Part shown: one piece after another, positions 9,638 through 17,319 of the stretch | Layout: every line of letters begins with the position of its first letter | Numbering within the stretch: the first letter of the stretch is position 1 | Origin: Frigoribacterium sp. | Lineage (GTDB): Bacteria > Actinomycetota > Actinomycetes > Actinomycetales > Microbacteriaceae | Length of the DNA stretch: 43,194 nucleotides | Assembly: GCA_025408445.1 (NCBI GenBank) | Contig: JANYIZ010000034.1 | Span: 1-43,194 of the forward strand | Direction: 5' to 3' | Translations under genes and position numbers: made by a program | Notes under the pieces: generated by a model | Told to the model about the DNA's origin: nothing | The model's database searches: none | The model's input: the letters and a program-made list of their open reading frames with translations, nothing else

Positions 9638-11116
9638 GTGACCGTAATAGGCAAAACCGTCGACGTCGCGCTCATCGGTGGAGGCATCATGAGCGCCACC
9701 CTTGGCGCATTGATCAAGCAACTCCAGCCCGACTGGAGCATCCAGATATTCGAGCGGCTCGGGGATGTCGCCCTCGAGAGCTCCAACCCGTGGAACAACG
9801 CCGGCACCGGCCATTCCGCCCTGTGCGAGCTCAACTACACGCCGGAAAAAGCTGACGGCTCGATCGACATCTCGACTGCCGTGACGGTGAATGAGCAGTT
9901 CCAGGTGTCCCGCCAGTTCTGGTCGTACCTCGTCGACAGGAACCTGCTGCCCGATCCGCAGTCCTTCATCAACCCGGTGCCGCACATGAGCTTCGTCTGG
10001 GGCACAGAGAATGTGGACTACCTCCGCCGTCGGCAGGAGGCGTTGGCCGGGCATCCGCTCTTCGCCGGTATGGAATTCAGCGAAGACCCGAAGGTAATCC
10101 GTTCGTGGGCTCCCGCGATGATCCCGGGTCGCAAGAAGGACCAGCCGATCGCGGCCACCCGCATCGACGCCGGTACCGATGTCGATTTCGGTGCCCTCAC
10201 GCACGGATTGCTCGACTTCCTCACCTCCCATGGTGCCCGGCTGCTCACCGAGCATTCGATCAAGAACATCACCCGCCAGAGGGACGGCCTGTGGCGCCTG
10301 CACGTCGTGCACGAGGTCGGAGGCACACCGCAGGATGTGCGTGCTCGCTTCGTCTTCGTCGGAGCCGGCGGCGGCGCACTCAAGCTGCTGCAGAAGTCGG
10401 GGATCCCAGAGATCAGGGGCTTTGGTGGCTTCCCGGTGAGTGGAGAGTTTCTGCGCACCGATAACCCGGAGGTCGTGGCGCGCCACCAGGCGAAGGTCTA
10501 CGGCAAGCCAGCGCTCGGAGCGCCACCGATGTCGATGCCGCACCTCGACACCCGGGTCGTCGACGGCTCGGCAAGCCTGATGTTCGGTCCGTACGCTGGC
10601 TTCAATACCAAGTTCCTCAAAAACGGGTCGTGGCTCGACCTGTTCGCCACCATCCGGTTACACAACCTCGTTCCGATGATTTCTGCCGGAGCCTCGAATC
10701 TCGGGTTAGTGCGCTATCTCGTTGCGCAGCTGGTCGCCTCCAAGTCGGCTAAGTTCGACGAATTGCGGGAGTTCATGCCCACCGCCGATCCGAAAGACTG
10801 GTACGTCATTACCGCCGGCCAGCGGGTCCAGGTGATCAAGAAAGATAAGGAGAAGGGCGGAGTGCTGCAGTTCGGCACCGAGGTCATCACCTCTGCCGAC
10901 GGGTCCATCGCCGGCCTGCTCGGCGCTTCGCCCGGAGCATCCACCGCCGTTCCGATCATGCTCGATGTGCTGAAGCGATGCTTCCCCGATCGAATCGCCG
11001 CCTGGACGCCGAAGCTGCGAGAGATGGTTCCGACCTATGGAACGCTGCTCTCAGAAAATCCGAAACTCGCCAAGAAAACCCTCGGATCGACCCAGAAGGC
11101 TCTCGAGATCGCCTGA
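9638..11116 (+). CDS. mqo: Malate:quinone oxidoreductase
   Basis: A membrane-associated FAD enzyme that oxidises malate to oxaloacetate and passes electrons to quinone, an alternative to malate dehydrogenase in the TCA cycle. It has 492 residues, the usual family length. The N-terminal VDVALIGGGIMSATLG (near 8-23) is the FAD-binding loop. Family blocks follow: IFERLGDVALESSNPWNNAGTGHSALCELNYTP, NPVPHMSFVWG, FVFVGAGGGALKLLQKSGIPE and GGFPVSGEFLR. Near the C-terminus are QRVQVIKKDKEKGGVLQFGTEV and GLLGASPGASTAVPIML. The GTG start gives the conserved N-terminus. It is probably transcribed alone. Confidence 0.96.
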   Translation: MTVIGKTVDVALIGGGIMSATLGALIKQLQPDWSIQIFERLGDVALESSNPWNNAGTGHSALCELNYTPEKADGSIDISTAVTVNEQFQVSRQFWSYLVDRNLLPDPQSFINPVPHMSFVWGTENVDYLRRRQEALAGHPLFAGMEFSEDPKVIRSWAPAMIPGRKKDQPIAATRIDAGTDVDFGALTHGLLDFLTSHGARLLTEHSIKNITRQRDGLWRLHVVHEVGGTPQDVRARFVFVGAGGGALKLLQKSGIPEIRGFGGFPVSGEFLRTDNPEVVARHQAKVYGKPALGAPPMSMPHLDTRVVDGSASLMFGPYAGFNTKFLKNGSWLDLFATIRLHNLVPMISAGASNLGLVRYLVAQLVASKSAKFDELREFMPTADPKDWYVITAGQRVQVIKKDKEKGGVLQFGTEVITSADGSIAGLLGASPGASTAVPIMLDVLKRCFPDRIAAWTPKLREMVPTYGTLLSENPKLAKKTLGSTQKALEIA

Positions 11117-11194
11117 GGGTGACCAGCGTCCGCACCTGGCCGGCCCTCGAATGCGTCAGGACGCGGGTAATTGGCGCGTCAACCTGCCCTACGG

Positions 11195-11713
11195 TTAGTC
11201 GGCGAATTTCCGCCGAACCATCCGAATCTCCGTGATCCCATATTCTTCCTGGGACGAACCGTCGGGAACGAAGCCATGCTTTCGATAAAAGGCCTGAGCT
11301 CGCGGGTTGGGATGCGCCACCCATAAGGCGGCAGCTCCACTCTGGGATATGACGGCGTCGAGCAGGCCGGGCCCGGCTCCGCTTCCGTGCGCAGATGCAA
11401 GCACGTAGAGCACATTGAGCTGCTGGCTCCATGTTGCGTCGGCATCTGTGGGGGATGTGCTCTGCGCAATTCCGATCAGCTCTCCGTCGTATTCCGCGAC
11501 CGCGATTCGATGCTGAGCGAATCGCTCGTCCGTCAGCCCCATCCTCCAGAAACGCTCTCTCTTTGACACGAACTGGGGATCGTCCAAAATCTCGTCGCTC
11601 ATGACGCCACGGTAGGTCTCTTGCCAAGACGTGACGTGGATGCGAGCCATTCCTGCTGCATCCTGTGGCGTAGCGGGACGGATCGTCGGTTGCGTGGGTA
11701 GGGGCTGCTCCAT
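11195..11713 (-). CDS. GNAT-family N-acetyltransferase
   Basis: A 172-residue acyltransferase of the GNAT fold. Seen: TIRPATPQDAAGMARIHVTSWQETYRGVMSDEIL at the N-terminus, typical of the RimI/YjdJ-like group; RIAVAEYDGELIGIAQS for strands 2-4; LNVLYVLASAHGSGAGPGLLDAVI, where GSGAGPG is a slightly altered acetyl-CoA loop (the usual form is Q/R-x-x-G-x-G/A); and NPRAQAFYRKHGFVPDG for the C-terminal motif B. The ATG at 11713 is preceded by AAGGAAAC. Substrate unknown. It converges on mqo. Confidence 0.88.
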   Translation of the reverse strand: MEQPLPTQPTIRPATPQDAAGMARIHVTSWQETYRGVMSDEILDDPQFVSKRERFWRMGLTDERFAQHRIAVAEYDGELIGIAQSTSPTDADATWSQQLNVLYVLASAHGSGAGPGLLDAVISQSGAAALWVAHPNPRAQAFYRKHGFVPDGSSQEEYGITEIRMVRRKFAD

Positions 11714-12288
11714 GGTGTTTCCTTGCTCTCGCCGACGCTGTGTTTGTGTCTACTGACTCGATCAGGAAACGCGGGTATGACGGGCGGGCGTGTGGCTGAC
11801 AGTACCGCAGGCACCGCCGGTGTCATAGCGAGTGGGATGGTCAGTCATCGCAATTTTGCCTGCCGCTCCCGCGAATATGTCGACCTCGACTCTGGCACGG
11901 GCTTCGTCAACGAGTTCATCGTGAAAGCGGACGGATCTGACCTTCTTGCGAAGGAGTTCGCGAAATCCGGGTGGCGGACCTTGAGGGCTCGGCGCTCGTG
12001 ATGCCGACCCTGCCCTCCCTCATTAATTCGCCAGAATATCGATCTGCCGCCCTGGTGCGGATGCCGGGAAGGGCGATGGCATCCTCATCACGGCGCAGCT
12101 CTCATGACAGTCGCGCGGTCTCCAGCCCGCCCTCGTCAAAAACTGAGCCGCTGTGCGGGTTTGTGGGGCAGGAGGGGACGTTTTCGTCGAAAATAGCGCC
12201 AAATCGCAAGAATCTGCCGCCCAACGGGGTACAAACGTACGCAGCTGAATGGGATACTGAATCCCTTACGGCCAAGGGAGGGAAGTGT
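11714..12288. other. 575-base region without a confident gene
   Basis: This is the gap between the divergently oriented GNAT gene and the two-component operon. It is longer than any other gap here. One short stretch (11837-12001) has a codon-like pattern and is listed separately. The part nearest the kinase holds GGAGGGAAG (12278-12285), which is the ribosome binding site of the sensor gene, and a weak GATACT about 30 bases upstream of that. I see no RNA gene, long inverted repeat or transposase remnant. Confidence 0.5.
11837..12001 (+). CDS. Possible small or relict ORF, unrecognised
   Basis: An open frame of 54 codons from ATG 11837. The central part (REYVDLDSGTGF, then VNEFIVKADGSDLL, then AKEFAKSGW) has mostly G or C at third codon positions, like real genes here, and is not low-complexity. 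The upstream part and the C-terminus (RTLRARRS) look less convincing. There is no clear ribosome binding site. It could be a small protein, or a remnant of a decayed gene whose remaining parts are no longer readable. I do not recognise it. Confidence 0.2.
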   Translation: MVSHRNFACRSREYVDLDSGTGFVNEFIVKADGSDLLAKEFAKSGWRTLRARRS

Positions 12289-13536
12289 ATGTCCCTCGGA
12301 TTGCCGTCCCATTTGACGCAGCGAACCGTCAGTCGGTCGTTTGGGCGGGCGCTGAACGCGGTGGCGTACACCTGCCTTTTCGCCGCTCTCGTGTCGACGG
12401 TGGCATTCCAGTTCTTCCGTCCGACTACCGTTCTCTGGCCGGCGATAGCGGCTATCGCACCCATGCTCGTGTTGTTGTACCTCAGCGCTCGAACTCGAGA
12501 CACCCTTTACTCGATCGCCTATCTCTTGGTCGGTGCCGCCTGCACTTACTGGTTCGCCGTCACCTACTATTCGCAGGATCCGCCGATCCTCGAAAGCGAC
12601 GTGTTCACTCTCGCCCTTCCCAAGATCGCCCTCATCATGGTCGGCGGGTCAGCGCCGCACATCTTACCGAGGCTGGCTTGGTGCACAGCCGGATACCTCG
12701 CCGCTGAGCTCGCCGTCGGCGCCGCCTTCGTCGTGACGGGGCAGCGCTGGGAGTTTGAGGTCACCACTTTTCTCGCCTACGCCGTCACCTCCCTCATCTT
12801 CATCGTCGGCAGCCTCAGTCGGCGCAGTTCGCGTCGAACCCAGCCAATGCTTCATCGCGCCGCGCGCGATGAACAGCTGGGGGCGATGCGCCATCGCCTG
12901 GAGGTGAAGGCCGCGTCGCTCCTGCACGACACCGTACTGAGCCACTTGGCTGCGATCGCCGGATCGGTCGACGACACCCTGGACCCGCTCCTGCGTACCC
13001 AGGTCGAGCGCGATCTGGGGATCCTGATCGGTGAGGAGTGGCTCACCGAGCCCGAGCCGGAGACCGACCCGGGTATGCGGCAACGTTGGGAGCAGAGCCC
13101 GCTGTTCCTGGCAATCGCAGAATCGCGGGCGCTGGGCCTCGAGGTCGCATGCACCGGGGACTTCGAGGCGATGTCCCGTCTGGACGCACAGGTTTCAGTG
13201 TCGCTCGCACTCGCGGCGAAACAGTGTCTCTACAACGTGTTGCGCCATTCGGGGCTTACCCGTGCGGAGGTCGCTGTCTTCAATTCGGAGTCCGAGGTTT
13301 CGGTGATGGTGATCGACGCCGGCCGTGGATTCTCCGAGGCGGAGACCGCACCCGACCGGCTCGGCATTCGGCAGTCGGTGCGCCAGCGGATCGAGGAGGT
13401 CGGGGGCGTCGTGCAGATCTGGTCGACACCGGGGCGCGGCACGTCGATCATGATCCGCGTTCCCGCGCTTTCTTCATCATCCCCCTCTTCCAGCCCCTCA
13501 TCCTCCGAAGGATCCTCCGAGGTCGATGTCTCGTGA
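12289..13536 (+). CDS. NarL-type membrane sensor histidine kinase
   Basis: A 415-residue protein from ATG 12289, preceded by GGAGGGAAG. The N-terminal half has several hydrophobic segments (near 24-43, 50-66, 73-93, 108-125, 131-150 and 158-176) and no extracellular sensor domain, so it senses in or near the membrane. The dimerisation helix carries ASLLHDTVLSHLAAIAGS with the presumed phosphorylated His213. The ATPase domain has an N box QCLYNVLRHSG (Asn316), a G1 box VIDAGRGF (341-348) and a G2-like STPGRGTSIMI. This is the HPK7/NarL class that pairs with LuxR-type regulators. The C-terminus ends in an odd serine-rich tail (SSSSPSSSPSSSEGSS). The stop overlaps the next start (GTGA). Note that the frame is open more than 100 codons upstream; that part is not protein-like. 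Confidence 0.85.
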   Translation: MSLGLPSHLTQRTVSRSFGRALNAVAYTCLFAALVSTVAFQFFRPTTVLWPAIAAIAPMLVLLYLSARTRDTLYSIAYLLVGAACTYWFAVTYYSQDPPILESDVFTLALPKIALIMVGGSAPHILPRLAWCTAGYLAAELAVGAAFVVTGQRWEFEVTTFLAYAVTSLIFIVGSLSRRSSRRTQPMLHRAARDEQLGAMRHRLEVKAASLLHDTVLSHLAAIAGSVDDTLDPLLRTQVERDLGILIGEEWLTEPEPETDPGMRQRWEQSPLFLAIAESRALGLEVACTGDFEAMSRLDAQVSVSLALAAKQCLYNVLRHSGLTRAEVAVFNSESEVSVMVIDAGRGFSEAETAPDRLGIRQSVRQRIEEVGGVVQIWSTPGRGTSIMIRVPALSSSSPSSSPSSSEGSSEVDVS

Positions 13537-14696
13537 CCGCAACCGAACGCACACGCCAGCAACTGGACCCAGCGGGCAGCACAGGAGTTGCCCCGGTCGC
13601 GATCTTCCTGCTCCTCGGCGCGTTTCTCTACGCGGTGTTCATGACAGTGCGAGGCGAGGCGGAGATCTCCAATCCCGTCTTCGCTGGCCTCGCCCTGGCG
13701 CTCCTCGCCATCGCAGGAGCAATCGTGATCTCCGGTTCGAGCCCCACCCGCGCTCCGCTCACCGCCCGCACGCATGCCGCCGCCCACACGGTAGCGGTGC
13801 TGGCGATTCTCTGCGAAGCCGTCGGGCAGTGGGGCACGAACATGTTCATCCGAGACGACTGGGGTCCGGTCACACTGGGAATCCTGTTGGTGGCTCTCGG
13901 TCCCTATCGACCGGCGAAGGAGATCGCGGGAGCGGGCATGCTCTCCGCGGTCACGATCGGAGTCATCACCTGTTTCGAGGCGTCGTCGCTCGTGACATCC
14001 GGCCCGCTGCTTGCCTTTGTGGTTATGGCCGTAACGCCGATGCTCGCGCTCTGCTTTTCGGCGGCGATGTTTTCCGACGGAGTCGTGACGTCGATCGAGC
14101 GCTGGCAGGACCGGGCCAAGGCGGCATCCGTCAGCCTGGTGCGAGAACTACGCGAGGGTATCGCTCGCTCGGTGCAGCAGGACCGCATCACCATCCTCAA
14201 TCGTGACGTGCTGCCGTTTTTCAACGAAGTACTCGCGCGGGATACCCTCACCACTGCCGACCGTGACCGGGCGAGGATGATCGCTGACGCAATCCGGCAG
14301 GTGATGGTGGAAGAGGTCGATCGTTCCTGGCTCGAATCGCTCCTCGCATATCCGGCAGTCGACCCCACGAATCGACCGGAAGCGGTCCGGATCATCGTGA
14401 ACGATCCGCATCGGGTGGCATCGGCGATGACTGTAGCCCAGCGCACCGCGATCCGAGCTCTTTTCGTGGCACTCATCGCTATTCCCGGATGTAGCCGTGA
14501 TCACGCCCGCATCGTGCTGTCACGCCATGGCGACCGCAATCACGGCGTCATCACAGCCCGGGTGCCCATCAGTGAGCATGCCATGCGTTCCACATTCGCC
14601 CCGTTCCTCGCAGTCATGCGTGCCGTATTCACTAGTCTGGAGGTTGACTTCGTGCAACCCGAGCTCACACTAAGGTTTTCCTATGACCACGACTAG
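13533..14696 (+). CDS. Membrane protein resembling a degenerate histidine kinase
   Basis: A 387-residue protein from GTG 13533, overlapping the kinase stop by four bases. About six hydrophobic segments occupy residues 18-180 (for example VAPVAIFLLLGAFLYAVFM and GPLLAFVVMAVTPMLALCFSAAMF). A charged helical region follows (SIERWQDRAKAASVSLVRELREGIARSVQQDRI) at the place where a kinase would have its dimerisation helix. No H-box His-Asp pair is seen; instead there is ILNRDVLPFFNEVLARDTL. The C-terminal 130 residues are in the position of an ATPase domain but show no N box, no DxGxG and no glycine lid. I infer a pseudokinase partner of the preceding kinase. It could also be an unrelated membrane protein. 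The frame extends into the kinase gene but only this part is protein-like. It overlaps the next gene by 14 bases. Confidence 0.75.
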   Translation: MTATERTRQQLDPAGSTGVAPVAIFLLLGAFLYAVFMTVRGEAEISNPVFAGLALALLAIAGAIVISGSSPTRAPLTARTHAAAHTVAVLAILCEAVGQWGTNMFIRDDWGPVTLGILLVALGPYRPAKEIAGAGMLSAVTIGVITCFEASSLVTSGPLLAFVVMAVTPMLALCFSAAMFSDGVVTSIERWQDRAKAASVSLVRELREGIARSVQQDRITILNRDVLPFFNEVLARDTLTTADRDRARMIADAIRQVMVEEVDRSWLESLLAYPAVDPTNRPEAVRIIVNDPHRVASAMTVAQRTAIRALFVALIAIPGCSRDHARIVLSRHGDRNHGVITARVPISEHAMRSTFAPFLAVMRAVFTSLEVDFVQPELTLRFSYDHD

Positions 14697-15360
14697 CCCG
14701 GTCGCTGGCCACACCGGCCCACGAGTACGTCTCGCGATCCTTGATGATCATGAGGTGCTCCTCGACAGCCTGTCGAGTTGGATCAGCGCAAACGCTCCCG
14801 ACTTCGACCTCGTGTTGAGCGCGGGCACCTGGTTGCAGCTCGTGCACAGCGAAAATTTTCCGACACAGCTCGTTTTCATCGACTTCCAATTGAAGGAATC
14901 CGTCTCGATCGAGGCACGGGTGCGCACCTGCCGGGCGGCCGGAGCCAAGGTGATCGTGCTCTCGAGCCTCGACACGAGGGAGGCCCGTGAGCGAGCGTTG
15001 GATGCCGGGGCATCCGCATTCCTCTCCAAGGCCATCCCAATGCGCGAGGTGATGGACAGCGCGCGCGCCGTAATGGGAGTCGCGACCGGCGGGAACCTTC
15101 AGAAAGACTGGCGACCGCTGCCGGTCGGAGCGACGAAGAATCAGTCTCGACCCAAGCTGAGCCACGGCGAAACGGAGGCGTTCAAGCTGTATGTGGCCGG
15201 CTCCAGCACCAGCGAAGTGGCCAGCCAGATGAACGTGAAATACGAGACCGCCAAGACCTACCTGCGTCGGGTGCGGGAGAAATACGCCAAAGAAAACAGA
15301 CCGGCGAGCAAGAAGGCAGATCTCATCCGCCGAGCCGCCGAGGACGGATACCTCCAGTAG
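14683..15360 (+). CDS. LuxR/NarL-family response regulator
   Basis: A 225-residue two-domain regulator. The receiver domain carries acidic residues Asp21/Asp22 (RLAILDDHEVL), the phosphoacceptor Asp67 (LVFIDFQLK), Ser94/Ser95 and Lys116 (ASAFLSKAIPM). The C-terminal HTH (about 158-215) reads KLSHGETEAFKLYVAGSSTSEVASQMNVKYETAKTYLRRVREKYAK, a LuxR-type helix-turn-helix with a somewhat unusual recognition helix (YETAKTYLRRV). It starts within the previous gene (14-base overlap), so all three are co-translated. It presumably receives phosphate from the sensor kinase encoded two genes upstream. Targets are unknown; co-expression with tdk is suggested by the one-base overlap downstream. Confidence 0.92.
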   Translation: MTTTSPVAGHTGPRVRLAILDDHEVLLDSLSSWISANAPDFDLVLSAGTWLQLVHSENFPTQLVFIDFQLKESVSIEARVRTCRAAGAKVIVLSSLDTREARERALDAGASAFLSKAIPMREVMDSARAVMGVATGGNLQKDWRPLPVGATKNQSRPKLSHGETEAFKLYVAGSSTSEVASQMNVKYETAKTYLRRVREKYAKENRPASKKADLIRRAAEDGYLQ

Positions 15361-16040
15361 TGGCAAAGCTCTATTTTCGATACGGCGCTATGAACAGCGG
15401 TAAGAGCACGGCGATGCTTCAAGCGGCCTACAACTACGAAGAGCGAGGGCAGCAGGTGCTGCTGGCGAAGCCGTCGGTTGACACGCGGGGCGACGGCGCA
15501 ATCGTCTCGCGGCTCGGCGTCAGTCGCCCGGTTGACTTCGTGATCACCCCGGCCGACGACGTTTATTCGCGGTTCGAACGCCAGCGTGCGCGGGTGCTCG
15601 CCGCCACCGGGGTGGACGTGAGCTGCCTTCTCGTCGATGAGGCGCAGTTCCTCAACGAGACGCAGGTGGACGACCTGCTGCGCATCGCGATCATCGAGGG
15701 AGTGCCGGTGCTGGCCTACGGCATCCGCACCGATTTCCAGACCGTGGCCTTCCCCGGGAGTCGACGCCTGCTCGAGATCGCGCATTCGCTCGAAGAGCTG
15801 AAGACGATCTGCCGGTGCGGTCGCAAGGCGGTGTTCAACGCACGCAAGATCGATGGCCGATTCATCTTCGACGGAGACCAGGTGGCCATCGATGGGGCGC
15901 TCGAAGTGACCTACGAGTCGCTCTGTGGGGCGTGCTATCTCGACGAGAGTCACGGCCTGCTGGGCACCGGTCGCCGCCGAGTGCTCGTAGACCAGCCTGA
16001 CACCGCATACGGATCGGCGCCGGACGCGGACTTCGAGTAG
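15360..16040 (+). CDS. tdk: Thymidine kinase
   Basis: Salvages thymidine to dTMP with ATP. It has 226 residues from a GTG that shares one base with the preceding stop (TAGTG). The P-loop is GAMNSGKST (9-17). LLVDEAQFL carries the catalytic Glu94. AYGIRTDFQTVAFPGSRRLLE is the lasso/substrate region, and the structural zinc ligands are Cys150, Cys152, Cys188 and Cys191. Type II thymidine kinases are about 190-220 residues, so this is normal with a short acidic tail. Being the last gene of a two-component operon is unusual, and translation appears coupled to the regulator. A repeat cluster and a strong hairpin follow. Confidence 0.95.
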   Translation: MAKLYFRYGAMNSGKSTAMLQAAYNYEERGQQVLLAKPSVDTRGDGAIVSRLGVSRPVDFVITPADDVYSRFERQRARVLAATGVDVSCLLVDEAQFLNETQVDDLLRIAIIEGVPVLAYGIRTDFQTVAFPGSRRLLEIAHSLEELKTICRCGRKAVFNARKIDGRFIFDGDQVAIDGALEVTYESLCGACYLDESHGLLGTGRRRVLVDQPDTAYGSAPDADFE

Positions 16041-16067
16041 GCGCCAGGCCGACCCCTCCGCTTCGCG

Positions 16068-16174
16068 GTGCGAAATGCAGGAACCCCCGGGCGTGCGAAA
16101 TGCAGGAACTTCTGTGACAGGAGTGGCGGATGAGCCTCTTGTGTCGCATCCGTCACGCTCGATCCTGCATTTCG
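16068..16174. repeat. CGAAATGCAGGA element: two direct copies and one inverted copy
   Basis: GTGCGAAATGCAGGAAC occurs at 16068-16084 and again, identical over 17 bases, at 16093-16109. A 12-base inverted copy, TCCTGCATTTCG, stands at 16163-16174. The second direct copy and the inverted copy could pair as a 12-bp stem with a loop of about 55 bases. The block lies downstream of tdk, before the tRNA-Pro gene read from the other strand. It may be a dispersed intergenic repeat or part of a transcript end. Confidence 0.8.
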
Positions 16175-16200
16175 TCGAGTACGAGACGGGGGAGCCGTGG

Positions 16201-16239
16201 ACGCAAGAGGGGCCGCACACTGTGCGGCCCCTCTTGCGT
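16201..16239. terminator. Strong bidirectional hairpin terminator
   Basis: An 18-bp perfect stem (ACGCAAGAGGGGCCGCAC and its complement) around a three-base loop ACT. It lies just past the 3' end of tRNA-Pro on the minus strand and downstream of tdk on the plus strand, so it can stop transcription from both sides. No long U-run follows, which is common in high-GC Actinobacteria. Confidence 0.8.
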
Positions 16240-16244
16240 GTGTG

Positions 16245-16318
<74 letters not shown>

Positions 16319-16356
16319 ATGCTCAAAAATCGAGCTGGCCCGAAAAACAGGCCTTC

Positions 16357-17319
16357 TCAAGAATAGCTGATATCTCGAGCGGTGAGCGTCAACAGCGTCG
16401 CCTCGGGCGGGCAGGCAAACCGCACCGGTGCGTAAATGGATGTTCCGAGCCCGGCCGACACATTGAGATAGGCCGTGCGGCGAGCGTGGGTCCACAGGCT
16501 GAGACCCTTGACCTGGTCCCGCGGAATATCGCAATTCGTTACAAGGGCTCCATACCCGGGCACGCAGACTTGGCCGCCGTGGGTATGGCCTGCCAAAATC
16601 AGATCGGAGCCGTAGTTCACGAGTGAGTTGAGCACGCGCTGGTACGGCGAGTGAGTGAGGCCGATGGTCACCGGGTTCGGGCCGCCCGGTTCATCCTGCC
16701 AGCCTACATTCTCGCGCATCTCGTCCATCGCGCCGGGGAGTTCCGCGAGTTTGTCCCAGCCGATGTGGGCGTCGTTGACTCCGAGGAATTCCAGGCGGGA
16801 ACCCTTGATGCTCATCGCCCGCGCCGTGTTGTTGAGGTTGAGCCAGCCGAGACCCGCGAGGAAAGAGTCGAGCCGTGCCGTGTCGAGTCGCGGCTGGGAG
16901 TGGTCAACCTCCGACGGTGCCGTGAAGTAGGTGAAGGGGTTCTTCGCGACCGGCCCGTGATAGTCGTTCGAACCGTGCACGAAGACGCCGGGGATGCCAC
17001 GAAACGGCTCGAGCGCATACTCGACGCCTTCGATACCGCGTTCGTGCCCGAGGTTGTCTCCTGTATCGATCACCAGGTCGGGTTCATAGACAGCGAGTCC
17101 GCGGATCCATTCCTGCTTCGCTCGCTGCCACGGTGCCATGTGCAAATCTGAGAGGTGCAACACCGTCAGCGGACGCGCTCTCGGCTGCAACGCGGGCACG
17201 GTGTGCCTGCGCAGTGTGAACCGGTTGCGCTCGACGAGGGTGCCCCACGCGAGCGCGCCGAGACCGAGCGCGGCGAGGGCTGTAGCGGCCGAGCCGGCGC
17301 GTTCGGATGCCCGGCTCAC
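16357..17319 (-). CDS. Membrane-anchored metallophosphoesterase
   Basis: A 320-residue calcineurin-like phosphoesterase. An N-terminal hydrophobic stretch ([19 protein letters not shown], about 11-29) anchors it. Metal ligands are in [12 protein letters not shown] (D-x-H), [10 protein letters not shown] (G-D-x), [10 protein letters not shown] (G-N/S-x-D/H), THSP and GHTHGGQ. The set is complete, so it should be active. The start GTG overlaps the ponA stop in GTGA, so it is coupled to the penicillin-binding protein. The same gene order (ponA2 followed by a phosphoesterase) is known in mycobacteria, as I recall. A role in cell-envelope lipid or nucleotide hydrolysis is likely but not shown. Confidence 0.88.
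   Translation of the reverse strand: MSRASERAGSAATALAALGLGALAWGTLVERNRFTLRRHTVPALQPRARPLTVLHLSDLHMAPWQRAKQEWIRGLAVYEPDLVIDTGDNLGHERGIEGVEYALEPFRGIPGVFVHGSNDYHGPVAKNPFTYFTAPSEVDHSQPRLDTARLDSFLAGLGWLNLNNTARAMSIKGSRLEFLGVNDAHIGWDKLAELPGAMDEMRENVGWQDEPGGPNPVTIGLTHSPYQRVLNSLVNYGSDLILAGHTHGGQVCVPGYGALVTNCDIPRDQVKGLSLWTHARRTAYLNVSAGLGTSIYAPVRFACPPEATLLTLTARDISYS

Noticed and set aside
8987-10543. 518-codon open frame antisense to the SGNH gene and mqo
   Set aside because: High-GC shadow: the plus strand has well-supported genes with family motifs.
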